From: Eunapius fragilis
Lineage: Eukaryota; Porifera; Demospongiae; Spongillida; Spongillidae
Direction of reading: 5' to 3'
Length of the DNA stretch: 64,000 nt
NCBI GenBank assembly: GCA_963681505.1
Contig: OY811986.1
Span: 774,140-838,139 of the forward strand
The notes beneath the pieces were generated by a model. The model had not been told where the DNA came from. It saw only the letters and a list, made by a program, of their open reading frames with translations, and ran no database searches. Below are positions 1 through 12,335 of this stretch, one piece after another (position 1 is the first letter of the stretch; each line of letters opens with the position of its first letter). Position numbers and translations under genes: made by a program.

Positions 1-1
1 T

Positions 2-3000
2 CGCCGCCCAGCTCCCCGTGGGCGTAGTCGCGGTCGCGGAGGTCGTAGCAATGGGGGAGGCACCAGCCGCGGCGGTTACAGAGGTGATGAGAGGCGCTAT
101 CAGGCTCAGGATACCAGAGTGAGCTGAGATCCTTATAAGGTGTTCCCATTGAAATGTGTATGTGTGTATATGTATGTGTGTCTGCTATGGCTCTGATACG
201 TCCATCCCACTCGCAGGCCCATCAAGGGATACAGAATGGCTATGACTATGATGGTGAAAATAATCCACCTCCTGTGAGTTTTGTTCTACGAGTGACTTCC
301 ACCCTTTTTAAGTGTCTTGTAACCTCCACCCTTTGTGAGTGTCTTGTAACCTCCACCCTTTTTGAGTGTCTTGTAACCTCCACCCTTTGTGAGTGTCTTG
401 TAACCTCCACCCTTTGTGAGTGTCTTGTAACCTCCACCCTTTTTGAGTGTCTTGTAACCTCCACCCTTTGTGAGTGTCTTGTAACCTCCACCCTTTGTGA
501 GTGTCTTGTAACCTACACCCTTTGTGAGTGTCTTGTAACCTCCACCCTTTTTTAGTGTCTTGTAACCTCCACCCTTTGTGAGTGTCTTGTAACCTCCACC
601 CTTTGTGAGTGTCTTGTAACCTACACCCTTTGTGAGTGTCTTGTAACCTCCACCCTTTTTTAGTGTCTTGTAACCTCCACCCTTTGTGAGTGTCTTGTAA
701 CCTCCACCCTTTTTGAGTGTCTTGTAACCTCCACCCTTTGTGAGTGTCTTGTAACCTCCACCCTTTGTGAGTGTCTTGTAACCTCCACCCTTTGTGAGTG
801 CCTTGTAACCTCCACCCTTTTTGAGTGTCTTGTAACCTCCACCCTTTGTGAGTGTCTTGTAACCTACACCCTTTGTGAGTGTCTTGTAACCTCCACCCTT
901 TTTGAGTGTCTTGTAACCTCCACCCTTTGTGAGTGTCTTGTAACCTCCACCCTTTGTGAGTGTCTTGTAACCTACACCCTTTGTGAGTGTCTTGTAACCT
1001 ACACCCTTTGTGAGTGTCTTGTAACCTCCACCCTTTTTGAGTGTCTTGTAACCTCCACCCTTTTTTAGTGTCTTGTAACTTCCACCCTTTGTCTTTGTGA
1101 GTGTCTTGTATGCTATACCCTCTCAACCTCGTGAGTGTCTTATCAGTTGGTTTTTATTTCCGCCTGGTTGCAGATTGATCATCACGTTAGGTCTGGGCAC
1201 TGCCCTACTGCAGGCCAATCAGCTGGGCCTCCAGTACCCAGACCTCTGTCTAACACTGAAGCCAGACCTATACCTAGTCCAGTACCCAGACCTCTGTCTA
1301 ATGCTGAAGCCAGACCACTAACTAGTCCAGTACCCAGACCTCTGTCTAACACTGAAGCCAGACCACTAACTAGTCCAGTACCCAGACCTCTGTCTAACGC
1401 TGAAGTCAGACCACTAACTAGTCCTCATTATAGCTCTGAATCAGCATTGCTGCAGCCAATCAAAATACTAATTTCTAATATATCCTGCCAGTCTGTTTCA
1501 GATGAGGCTGTGAAAGCACTGTTGACAAGTGAAACAATTGAGGTACGTGTCCCTGTGCATGTTATGTAGAGGGGTGGGGGGTAGAGATGGTATGGAAGGG
1601 TGAGCCCTTACTTTAAAAAAAAAATACTTCTGGCCGTTATTTGGAAGTCAATAGAGTTACGAGTACCTTGATCAATGTATCTCTACCCTCCACCTTCCTC
1701 CTCATCCCTCCACCCTCCCTCCTCATCCCTCCACCCTCCCTCCTCATCCCTCCACCCTCCCTCCTCATCCCTCCACCCTCCCTCCTCATCCCTCCACCCT
1801 CCCTCCTCATCCCTCCACCCTCCCTCCTCATCCCACCACCCTCCCTCCTCATCCCACCACCCTCCCTCCTCATCCCACCACCCTCCCCCCTCATCCCTCC
1901 TCATCCCTCCACCCTTCCTCCACTTTTCTCCTCATCCCTCCACCCTCCCTCCTCATCCCTCCACCCTCCCTCCTCATCCCTCCACCCTCCCTCCTCATCC
2001 CTCCACCCTCCCTCCTCATCCCTCCACCCTCCCTCCTCATCCCTCCACCCTCCCCCTCATCCCTCCACCCTCCCTCCTCATCCCTCCACCCTCCCTCCTC
2101 ATCCCACCACCCTCCCCCCTCATCCCTCCTCATCCCTCCACCCTTCCTCCACTTTCCTCCTCATCCCTCCACCCTCCCTCCTCATCCCTCCACCCTCCCT
2201 CCTCATCCCTCCACCCTCCCTCCTCATCCCTCCACCCTCCCTCCTCATCCCTCCACCCTCCCTCCTCATCCCTCCACCCTCCTCCTCATCCCTCCACCCT
2301 CCCCCTCATCCCTCCACCCTCCCTCCTCATCCCTCCACCCTCCCTCCTCATCCCACCACCCTCCCCCCTCATCCCTCCTCATCCCTCCACCCTTCCTCCA
2401 CTTTCCTCCTCATCCCTCCACCCTCCCTCCTCATCCCTCCACCCTCCCTCCTCATCCCTCCACCCTCCCTCCTCATCCCTCCACCCTCCCTCCTCATCCC
2501 TCCACCCTCCCTCCTCATCCCTCCACCCTCCCTCCTCATCCCTCCACCCTCCCTCCTCATCCCTCCACCCTCCCTCCTCATCCCTCCACCCTCCCTCCTC
2601 ATCCCTCCACCCTCCCTCCTCATCCCACCACCCTCCCTCCTCATCCCTCCACCCTCCCTCCTCATTCCTCCACCTTCCTCATTCTCTCCACCTCCCTCCA
2701 CTCTCCCTCTCTCCACCTCTCCTCATCCCTCCACCCTCCCTCCTCATCCCTCCACCCTCCCTCCTCTCCACCTCTCTCCACCTTCCTCCTCATCCCTCCA
2801 CTCTCCCTCTCTCCACCTCTCCTCATCCCCACTTTTCATTTCTTTATCTACAGGGCACATTTCAAATCTTGCATCACACGAGGACTGATGTTCAGGTGTT
2901 GGTGAAGATGGATATCACTCAGACTGCCAAGCAGAAGGGAGATATGATATTTCGCCTGCTTCAGCGAGGAAGGTGTACCCCACAGGTGCGTTGCATTGAA

Positions 3001-6000
3001 CAATATTCATTAGTAATGCACATGTCCATATATGGAATTGTGCACCATAATCACCTCATGACACCTCTTTCAATCTTCCCTAGACGAGTAAAATTCGCAT
3101 TTAAATTTACATATGGCTAATTTAAATGTCAGTTCTTTTAATGCTATACAATGGATAGTCCAATTTTGATATGTATGAGGTGTGCAAAGTGTGTGCACAT
3201 TTTCCCCTTTGTTTTGCGCCAGTGATTTAGGCTCACCATGTCCAATTCAGTGCAGTTGCCTAAATCACTGGTGTGAAAATGTGCACATCTAACAGGTAGA
3301 TCAATGAACAGGACAAGTGACTCCTGTATATACAAATGTACTAATTTTGAACTGATATGGACACTTCTGCAGAAAGTTCGAAAGTATAGCAATTCAAATG
3401 CAGAGTATTTCAATACCATTATGTGTATCATAAAACAAGATACAATTTCTGTGGAAACTGTCCCATATGTATGTATGGAACAGTGTCCAGCAAAATCGCC
3501 CTTGTGATACTTTTTCAAATTTTCTGGACAAGCAAAAGAAAAGTAACACTTGCATTGAAATGTATGGCTAATTATAAATTCAGTGCCTAATAACTTTATG
3601 ATGGATAGTCCAATTTAGAATGTGTAAGGACCATTTGATAGAAACTCTTGGGAGTTCATGGAAATTTTGAAAACTTGAAAAACTACCCAGAAGGGTGATT
3701 TTGCTGGTCACTGTCCCCATATTATCATTGGCATTTGTTTATATAATTTTGTATTTTTTACAACATCATACACGTACACACAAAAGTGTTAATAAGCAAA
3801 GTCAGTGGGATTTGTATCTGCAAGGAAGGCTCTTGCATCACAAGTGTTAAGTTCAACGTTTTATATATAAGCTTGTAAGGGCAGTGGACTTGGTGCAGCA
3901 GCTGGTTTGTACGGACAAACGGTATGCCAGTTTGTGGCAATTTGACCCCAAACTCTGAAGGATTTCACAACCGGTGGCACGCAGATCTAACCCAGCTCAT
4001 CACAAATAAGACCATTACATTGAATTGGCATGTGTGTATTCATTTGTACAGATCAGCGATGCATTTTGCAACGGCTGCATCCAATCATTGAAGGGCATAA
4101 TAGACAGCAGCTGGATGGTGGGAAAGTGTGAGTGGAGTGGGGAGGAGGAGGAAGAAAGGCTTGTAAGGTAAGGTTTGGGGATGAGAGGCCCTAAGAACTT
4201 GCCCCCCCTTCTTTAGGTCTGAGATCATTGAGCACTTGAAAGCTTTCGACGGGGAGCCTATGCCAGTGCAAGTGCTTCTTGACAGGTATCATCACTGCAT
4301 GTACCTCTTGAATAAAATTAAGAACCTGTGGGGTTAACTATAACCTGAGCATTGTGGGGGTTAAATTAACCTGAGCACTGGGGGGTTAACTATAACCTGA
4401 GCACTGGGGGGTTAACTATAGCCTGAGCATTGTAGGGGTTAACTATAGGACAGCACATGCCCATACACACATACACACATACACACACATACGCTCATAC
4501 ACACATACACATATACACGCACATACACACATACACATACACATACGCACACATACACATACACACACATACACATATGCACATATACGGGTGCCCACGT
4601 GAATGCAATGCATATGAACAGAAATAACTAAAAAGTGTTGCATTTCACGTGTGGACACTAGTTTCAGTTGTAAGGTGTCTGAAAAAACACAGCTCATCTG
4701 TCTGCCTAGGGCATATTCCTTGGAACAAAGGGGAGGAGGGGGTGGAGTAGTTCAACATGCATGTATGCATGATGCACACACATTGTGTCACTGCAGATGT
4801 AGAAAAGGCTTGTCAGAAGGTGCCATTAAAAAAGTCTGCTCAGATGTGGTAGAGATACTGCCTTTCAACAAGGTACCTAAACCCACCATGGCGTTTTCAT
4901 TCCTCCTCCCCATCTTCTTATTACATTCCTCCTCCCCATCTTCTTATTGCATTCCTCCTACCCACCTTCTTATTGCTTTCCTCCTCCCCATCTTCTTATT
5001 GCATTCCTCCTCCCCATCTTCTTATTGCATTCCTCCTCCCCATCTTATTACATTCCTCCTCCCCATCTTCATATTACATTCCTCCTCCCCATCTTCTTAT
5101 TACATTCCTCCTCCCCATCTTATTACATTCCTCCTCCCCATCTCCATCTTCATATTACATTCCTCCTCCCCATCTTCTTATTACATTCCTCCTCCCCATC
5201 TTGATTACATCTGTGTGCTCATCAGACTGTGGTGTTCTGTGGCCACACCTACAAGCATGCTTTGGACACTCACGGTGGCATTGGAGCCATACAGCCTGGT
5301 GAGTTAGCTGCCTACATCCCATAGCCTTACTTCATCAGGTGTGATACCTTCATCAGGTGTGATACCTTCATCAGGTGTGATACCTTCATCAGGTGTGATA
5401 CCTTCATCAGGTGTGATACCTTCATCAGGTGTGGTACCTTCATCAGGTGTGGTACCTTCATCAGGTGTGATACCTTCATCAGGTGTGATACCTTCATCAG
5501 GTGTGATACCTTCATCAGGTGTGATACCTTCATCAGGTGTGATACCTTCATCAGGTGTGGTACCTCCATCAGGTGTGGTGCCTTCATCAGGTGTGATACC
5601 TTCATCAGGTGTGGTACCTTCATCAGGTGTGATACCTTCATCAGGTGTGATACCTTCATCAGGTGTGATACCTTCATCAGGTGTGATACCTTCATCAGGT
5701 GTGATACCTTCATCAGGTGTGATACCTTCATCAGGTGTGATACCTTCATCAGGTGTGATACCTTCATCAGGTGTGGTACCTTCATCAGGTGTGATACCTT
5801 CATCAGGTGTGGTACCTTCATCAGGTGTGGTACCTTCATCAGATGTGGTACCTTCATCAGGTGTGGTACCTTCATCAGGTGTGATATCTTCATCAGGTGT
5901 GATACCTTCATCAGGTGTGGTACCTTCATCAGGTGTGGTACCTTCATCAGGTGTGATGCCTTCATCAGGTGTGGTACCTTCATCAGGTGTGGTACCTTCA

Positions 6001-8583
6001 TCAGATGTGATACCTTCATCAGGTGTGATACCTTCATCAGGTGTGGTACCTTCATCAGGTGTGATACCTTCATCAGGTGTGATACCTTCATCAGGTGTGA
6101 TACCTTCATCAGGTGTGGTACCTTCAGGTGTGGTACCTTCAGGTGCGATACCTTCATCAGGTGTGGTACCTTCATCAGGTGTAGTACCTTCATCAGGTGT
6201 GGTACCTTCATCAGGTGTAGTACCTTCATCAGGTGTGGTACCTTCATCAGGTGTGGTACCTTCATCAGGTGTGATACCTTCATCAGGTGTGGTACCTTCA
6301 TCAGGTGCGATACCTTCATCAGGTGTGATACCTTCATCAGGTGCAATACCTTCATCAGGTGTGATACCTTCATCAGGTGTGATACCTTCATCAGGTGTGG
6401 TACCTTCATTAGGTGCAATACATGACTGTAATGATATATATGTCATGGTCTCTTTGCTAACTGTAGGGTCACCAGTTCCTGTCAGGGGTATGGATGTTGG
6501 ACCACTGTTCCCATTCAGGGATGAAATTGTTTCTGGCCCCCTACACCTTGTTCCCTCCTCCCTTAGGGGTGCAGGAGTTGCTCCAATAGGTAGTGTCCAC
6601 ACTCACCCTCCCTCCTCCTCCTTTCTATTAATAACATGTCCATCAGAACAACCACCTCAGAGGATGATGTATCCGTCTATGTCCGGCACACCTCCTGTTG
6701 TTCACAGTGTCCCTCCTCACCTCTCGTATGATCGCTTGGCTTCAAGACAAGCATCTGTTCGCAGCTTGGGGGACAAAAGGTAATTAATGTTCAATGCAAT
6801 TGGCATCCAGCCTTGCAGCCCCACCCCCTTGTCATCCAGCCTTGCAGCCCCACCTCCCTGCCATCCAGCCTTGCAGCCCCACCTCCCTGCCATCCAGCCT
6901 TGCATGCCCCACCCCCTTGTCATCCAGCCTTGCAGCCCCACCCCCTTGTCATCCAGCCTTGCAGCCCCACCTCCCTGCCATCCAACCTTGCAGCCCCACC
7001 TCCCTGCCATCCAGCCTTGCCTGCCCCACCCCCTTGTCATCCAGCCTTGCAGCCCCACCTCCCTGCCATCCAGCCCATTTGACCTCACTACTCAACACTT
7101 GGTGATTACCATATAGGCTGAGGTTTTACATGTAGAAGACACACTTGGGTGTATACATGTTATTATTACTATAACTTGAATGGCACAACTCTCAGAACAC
7201 CCAGATATCACGACAGATCAAAATTGCCTCTGGTACTGGCTGACATTCAGATCCCCTTGACCAGAGAAACGTACAAAGACAAGTTCAACAAGCTTCTCTT
7301 CTGGGAGGAGGGTGAACACATGGTCATTCTGAGGGATAAGTAAGGACTGATCAGTGAAGATATGTCTGGCAGTGTGTGTGTGTATGTGTGTGTGCTCGTG
7401 TGTGTCGTTGTTAACATTCCAATTAATGCCCAGGTGTGATGGCCGCTACCTTCTGACTCTTCAGTCCAATCTCAGGTCAACATATCCCACCCAGAGGCAT
7501 GGAATTATAACGGAAATCAGTGGGGACACAGTAGCATACGCGATGCAGGCAAGTGAGGGTGCCACTGTGGTCATTGAGCAAGGAACCAAGGTCGCTGGAG
7601 GGCAGCTCCTTATTCAGGAGGATGTGAAGTTTGGCATTGAGTTGTCCTTCCAGAACTACGCAGAGACGGAAGAAAAACTTAGTGTTACCCTACCTGAGGA
7701 TAGCGTTGGTCTACTTCGTGCATATGGGATCTCTGAGGAACAGTTCTCTTTCAGAGTCAAAGTTCAATTTGAGCTTAAGCACTCTTATTTTGACGGTCTC
7801 CATAGGAGCGTTGATCAGTTGTCACCGGCAACCATTGCACGTGTGCTACCAAAAGAGTTTCCACCGTTCCTTAAGCAGGCATTGCCAAAAGAGCTAGACT
7901 CCTACACCCAGCTTTGTTCCCAGGACCAGAGGGATGCCCTCCAAACCATCCTCTCCCTCCCACCCAACAGTCCTCCATTGCTGGTCAGGGGAGCGTTTGG
8001 GACTGGCAAAACCTTCCTTTTGGCTGCGGCTGTCCACTGTCTGTTCCGGAATGAGAGGGGAGGAGGAGGGGGAGGAGCTGTGAGGGTGTTGGTGTGCACA
8101 CAGCAACACACATCAGCTGTTGCATTTCTTGAGTGCTTTCACAACAAGTTCAGCTTAGCAACCTCTGGTGGTGATGACCACCAGAGGTGCATAATTCGAC
8201 TGGTTCCTGACAGCAAAAGAGATGCAGGTTACAGCGAATACAGCAAAGTACTGACTGGTCAAGAACTTAAAAATGAAAAAGGAAATGTTTTGCGTTTCCC
8301 TCAGTTGCTAATGGTTACCACTGGTGGCACTTCGAGGCAGCTGTATAGCGTCTTCAGTGAAGACTTCTTCACACACATTCTGCTGGATGAAGGGGCTCAA
8401 CTGAGGGAACCAGAGGCTATGGCTCCCCTTCAGTTGAGCTGTCCTCGTACTAGAATCATTATATCTGGAGATGAGTATCAGGTTAGGCTGGGAAGGGGTA
8501 CATGGTTAACCAGGAGAGGCACAGTGGGTTGGGGGTTTTTTTTTTTGCATGCATAAGATTGCTAAGATTATTGACTGCTTCAT

Positions 8584-8623
<40 letters not shown>

Positions 8624-9697
8624 TGTGTGTGTGTGTTGTGTAGGTTGGCCCAAACCTTCTGGTGCTGGGTGAGGATGCAAGGGAGTGTGGCCTAAAGCTG
8701 TCTCTCCTTGAGCGGCTACACCACCACTACATAGCCTGCAATGCCTCCATGTACGAGGCCGTGCTGACCACCAACCATCGCTCACACCCGGACATCCTCG
8801 GCCTTGCAAACGCACTCTTCTACAAGTGCAACCTCAGGACTGCCGTTAACCCCGGCTGTTCCCATCCCTTGGCCCCATTCCCTCTGGTGTTTGTGTGCTC
8901 CTCTGCGGACATGTCAGCCTCGTTGGTGGAACCTAGTGTGGACAACCACGAAGCGATAGTATTGCTGGAGCGTGCACGTGTGTACGCCAACAGCTGGCCT
9001 GAGACCACATGGGGGAAGATAGACTACTCCCAGCTCTGTATCGTCAGCGTTGGGCGTGGCCAGGTACGTTTTGATTGGTGGAGCTCCTCGTGTGGTGGTG
9101 ATGATGATGGTGGTGTGTGTGTGTTTGCAGCTTTATAGGATAGCAAAGCTCTTGAGAGACAAGCAGCGCTTCCCTTCTGCCATGAACTATATTCAGCGAC
9201 AGCCAACCTATGATTTGCAAGGTGGGCACAGTTGATATACAGTATGCAATGATCTCCTAGAATATCCTCGAGTAGTTAGTTGACCATTTGTTTTGTTTTT
9301 TCTAACCAACTATTGAACTCATATGAAGCACACTATCCTTTTAGGTCGTCAGTTTCGTGCAGTGTTTGTGAGTACTTCAGAACCCACTGAAGTGCCCCCT
9401 GATGGTGGATCTCTGAGCCCCTCAAACCACACCAAGAGCATCTGTGACCCCTTTGTGTTCAACACCGTCATGACTCGTGCCCAGTCCTTGGTGGTGTGTG
9501 TGGGGAACCCCTTCCTGCTGCTCAGGCTGGAGCAGTCCATGGTGAGGAAGTATGGAGACAGGGGGAAGTGTTGGAGCCACTACCTCAAGGCCTGCCTCGA
9601 CCATAACACTGTTGATTGCAGCTCTGTGCAAAGTGAGCCATCTGTACTACTACAGAAACTTAGCGAGGCTGTTGCTAAGAATTGCATCGCTCCCTAA
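2..9697 (+). CDS. HELZ/HELZ2-like UPF1-family helicase (5' partial)
   Basis: Superfamily 1 RNA helicase, probably cytoplasmic and acting in RNA metabolism (family inference). Exons: 2-118, 217-273, 1174-1542, 2854-2985, 4052-4125, 4217-4285, 4797-4872, 5226-5298, 6467-6779, 7196-7339, 7434-8481, 8644-9063, 9131-9221, 9345-9697. They sum to 3336 nt with one open frame and a TAA stop. Numbered from the first codon here, Walker A GAFGTGKT is at about 661-668 and Walker B-type DEGAQ at about 793-797. GDEYQVGP spans the 8481/8644 junction, TTNHRSHP is motif IV and NTVMTRAQS is motif VI. The first exon is RGG-rich, typical of RNA binding, and exon 3 carries a 16-residue coding repeat. The motif set fits HELZ/HELZ2/MOV10; I favour HELZ-like. 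The core helicase is certain; joining the first two or three exons to it is less so. The true start lies left of the window. Confidence 0.85.
283..1095. repeat. 27-bp minisatellite in helicase intron
   Basis: About 30 tandem copies of a unit with core CTTGTAACCTCCACCC plus TTTGTGAGTGT, filling most of the 274-1173 intron. Variants swap TTTGTGAG for TTTTTGAG or TTTTTTAG. The period is a multiple of three, so long spurious frames appear on both strands. The array begins just after the real donor GTGAGT at 274, and most copies contain GTGAGT. Confidence 0.95.
1231..1424 (+). repeat. 48-bp coding minisatellite in helicase exon 3
   Basis: Four near-identical 48-bp copies inside exon 1174-1542 encode a 16-residue proline-rich repeat of the form PVPRPLSNTEARPLTS. 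Small changes are mostly T/A at one position and a truncated last copy. The period keeps the frame, so copy number can vary without breaking the protein. It lies in the poorly conserved N-terminal part, before the helicase core. Confidence 0.9.
1684..2830. repeat. 21-bp C/T-rich minisatellite with higher-order structure
   Basis: Tandem TCCCTCCTCATCCCTCCACCC-type units fill the intron 1543-2853. A larger block of about 250 bp, marked by the variant CACCACCCTCCCCCCTCATCC, recurs near 1850, 2105 and 2355, so the array has two levels of repetition. The strongly pyrimidine-rich top strand runs up to the acceptor at 2853. Long frames across it on both strands are artefacts. Confidence 0.95.
3110..3740. 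mobile_element. Two related non-autonomous (foldback) elements in intron
   Basis: The helicase intron 2986-4051 holds two diverged direct copies of a segment containing ATGGATAGTCCAATTT (near 3150 and 3602). A foldback at about 3193-3288 has arms containing GTGCACATTTTC and GCCTAAATCACTGG. A second inverted pair, CAGCAAAATCGCCCTT (near 3487) and AAGGGTGATTTTGCTG (near 3692), brackets the second copy. A fragment related to the latter (TTTTGCTGGGCACTGTCCCAT) lies near 16318. This suggests MITE-like insertions; no transposase is seen. Confidence 0.55.
4325..4600. repeat. 26-bp GGGTTAACTATAACC repeat followed by (CA)n
   Basis: Four to five copies of a unit containing GGGTTAACTATAACCTGAGC (4328-4450) are followed by an interrupted CA/CACATA tract (4450-4585), all within the helicase intron 4286-4796. 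No coding signal is seen here. Confidence 0.85.
4903..5205. repeat. 26-bp CTCCTCCCCATCTTCTTATT minisatellite
   Basis: About 12 copies of a pyrimidine-rich unit of 20-26 bp fill the helicase intron 4873-5225, ending just before the acceptor ATCAG at 5225. Copy lengths vary because the CTTCTTATT part is sometimes shortened. Confidence 0.9.
5329..6418. repeat. 18-bp minisatellite, about 60 copies
   Basis: Tandem CCTTCATCAGGTGTGATA units (variants GTGTGGTA, GTGCGATA, one CCTTCAGGTGTG deletion type) fill the helicase intron 5299-6466. The period is a multiple of three, so both strands are open for over 1 kb. Neither frame is a gene. Each unit contains CAG followed by GTGTGA, a weak donor-like match. 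Confidence 0.95.
6805..7078. repeat. 28-29-bp minisatellite in helicase intron
   Basis: About nine copies of a unit containing CCAGCCTTGCAGCCCCACC alternate between CCCTTGTCAT and TCCCTGCCAT versions. They fill the intron 6780-7195. Spurious open frames exist on both strands. Confidence 0.92.
8586..8641. repeat. (GT)n microsatellite before acceptor
   Basis: An almost pure GT run ends in GTGTTGTGTAG, which is the acceptor of the exon at 8644. The microsatellite therefore forms the acceptor tract. Confidence 0.95.
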
Positions 9698-9865
9698 AAA
9701 ATTTTCTAAGGACTCTAATCAGCCTAGTCCCCATCCCTGTGACATCATATATTGTGAGATTGATTTTGTTGTTAGCTTCCACATACATACAACATGTAAA
9801 AAAAAAAAAAAAGGAAACAAGGCACAAACTGAAGTAGAGAGGTGAATACAAGAAGAATGAAGAAG
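9698..9865. other. Convergent 3' intergenic spacer
   Basis: Only 168 bp separate the helicase TAA (9695-9697) from the KDM3 TGA (9868-9866 on minus). It contains an A-run of about 16 at 9799. No clear AATAAA was found. The two transcripts may overlap at their 3' ends. Confidence 0.8.
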
Positions 9866-12256
9866 TCATTTTGAAGGTGCCTTGAGTATGCCTACGATGT
9901 CCTTCACTGAATGATAGATGATGTTCTTAACCTAATGGGATGGGGAAGAGTGGTGTAGTAAGGCTCGTAATGAGAGGTTGAGGGGTGCTGCACATACCTG
10001 AAGCTTATCCTCATGATTGGCATGTCTTTCAGAAAGTTGTCTGAACTCTCCTGTGAGTTTCAAACACTCAAATATGTGCTGAAGGACGAAAAGGAGTATC
10101 ATATAGACCACACCCCATTACTCTCTCAACTAACTGTCCCCAGTCCTGTCTATCCCTTCACTTCTAGACCACCCCATCTCCCCCTCCCTCCACTCCTCCC
10201 CCTCCACCCCCCTCTTGTCTAAAGCCTGACATCCTTGACTCCCTTACCTCTGGAGACACAAAGTCCTCTGCCACCTTGATGCAACTGGCGATATTACGAA
10301 CCTGAAGGGGGTGGGGCAAACATAACTGAAGGGGGTGGAGCAAACATAACTGAAGGGGGTGGGGCAAACATAACTGAAGGGGGTGGAGCAAACATAACTG
10401 AAGGGGGTGGAGCAAACATAACTGAAGGGGGTGGGGCAAACATAACTGAAGGGGGTAGAGCAAACATAACTGAAGGGGGTGGGGCAAACGTCCTCTGGTA
10501 CTACACACAAGATTACCAGATCTCTATATCTCACCAAACAATGGATCATTAATGGTATACTTTTGATAGCCTAACCACACACCACCTGTCTGCCCTGTTA
10601 CATCTCCCAGCAAACCACACCCTCTTCCAGCATCCTTTCACCTCCCACACGTACCTGGTGGGGTGCTCCAGCTGGAATAAAGATGGCATCCCCTACACAC
10701 TGAGCAACAGTCCATCCTTTTACTCCATACTCTTCAAATAGTCTTGTTCGTATCTCCGTGTCCATGTAGACCAACTGAAAAGAAAAACAATAATTAGAGG
10801 AATAAAAAACAAGCACCACACCACACACACACATACCTGATCATGGATAGGATCAGTCCCAAAAGGATGTATGATACCCCTCTCTTCCAATACCTGCGGA
10901 GTAATGAAGAGAAAAATGTCAATACTGCATTAGCCATATTCATCAGTATGCACCACAATGCAGGGTTTTTCATCTCAATTTCTGAATGAGGTACCTCTTT
11001 CATATTTTGAATTAAACGTTACTGCTTTTGGATTAAACTAAAGGTTATGCTGGATGCATCCGCCACATTGCAACATACAAAAGTCCAACTGAGAATGAGT
11101 TTAATGTGATTTGCTAGAAATCAGGTCATTTAGTCCGCTATGAGATGCCTAGCATGCAAGTGTAAAGGTGCCCAGGTTGGTGGCACATAGGCAAAGAGGT
11201 GTCTGTAACATGCATGTAACTAGTGCCTTACCTTCTTCAGCAATAACCTGATTTTGTCAGCATCATTGGCAGCATATATGTGCCATATTGCCCCCTGCAA
11301 GAGATGAATGGTGTTAGGAGGAAAGGGGAGGGGAGGAGGAGAAGGGGAAGGGCAATTTTCAGAAGTGGTGATGGGGAAGAGGGAGAGCAGAACTGATTGC
11401 TACTGACCACTTGCAGTGTGTTCTCCTGTATTCGCCTTAATGTCTCCGGACAACACTCTCTTCTCAGTGTATCCAGGATGAGAGGGCCTGGGGAGGAGAA
11501 AGATGTGCAAGATAATTATATTAGCATCATGACAACATTTTATGGGCACAAGTAAACCCCCTTGAAACCCCCGGCCCTCTTGAAACCCATGTGATCTCCT
11601 TACACCTTGAAACCCCATGTGATCTCCTTACACCTTGAAACCCCATGTGATCTCCTTACACCTTGAAACCCATGTGATCTCCTTACACCTTGAAACCCAT
11701 GTGATCTCTATTTCCTCCACAATTCTGAAAGTTACCAGAAGTTTTACAGATACCCCCTACTTACCACTTACCCAATAGAAGCTTCTCAATACATGTAACC
11801 CATAAATGTATATGTAATGAATACACTTATAAGTACTTACACTCTACTTCCTGCAATGGTGGTGGAATACAGCTGTACATCTGCAAGTGGAATGGGGAGG
11901 AGGTGATAGCATAACATCCAAGAATTATGCAACTTGTACTGCAGTGTGCATCAGATGGAGAATATAGGTGTTAATAGCTTAGGTCTCACAACCAAGCCAA
12001 TTTGCAGACTAGAAATATGCGAGCTACTAAAAACTAATTCTAACTGATGGTCCACAAACTATACACACTTCCAATCCCTGTGTACTATCGGAGGGGACAT
12101 ACCATCACATTGACTGCATCAGATATGTCTATATGGAGGTTTGTGGTACCACAAGAGGCATCAGAGGCTGAACCTAAAGGACAAATACATCAATTATAAA
12201 CACACATGCACATGCACGCACACGTGCACACACATGCACATGTGCGCGCACACACG

Positions 12257-12335
<79 letters not shown>

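Noticed and set aside
1641-3120. 400-480-codon Pro/Ser/Leu repeat frames
   Set aside because: 21-bp intron minisatellite. Only 2854-2985 is coding.
5304-6783. Long frames of PDEGITPDEGTT-type (minus) and PSSGVIPSSGV-type (plus) repeats
   Set aside because: An 18-bp minisatellite is open on both strands. Only the last part (6467-6779) of the plus frame is a real helicase exon.
12200-12333. VCVCVCVC and HTHTHTHT frames here and at other (CA)n sites
   Set aside because: Dinucleotide repeats translated; not coding.
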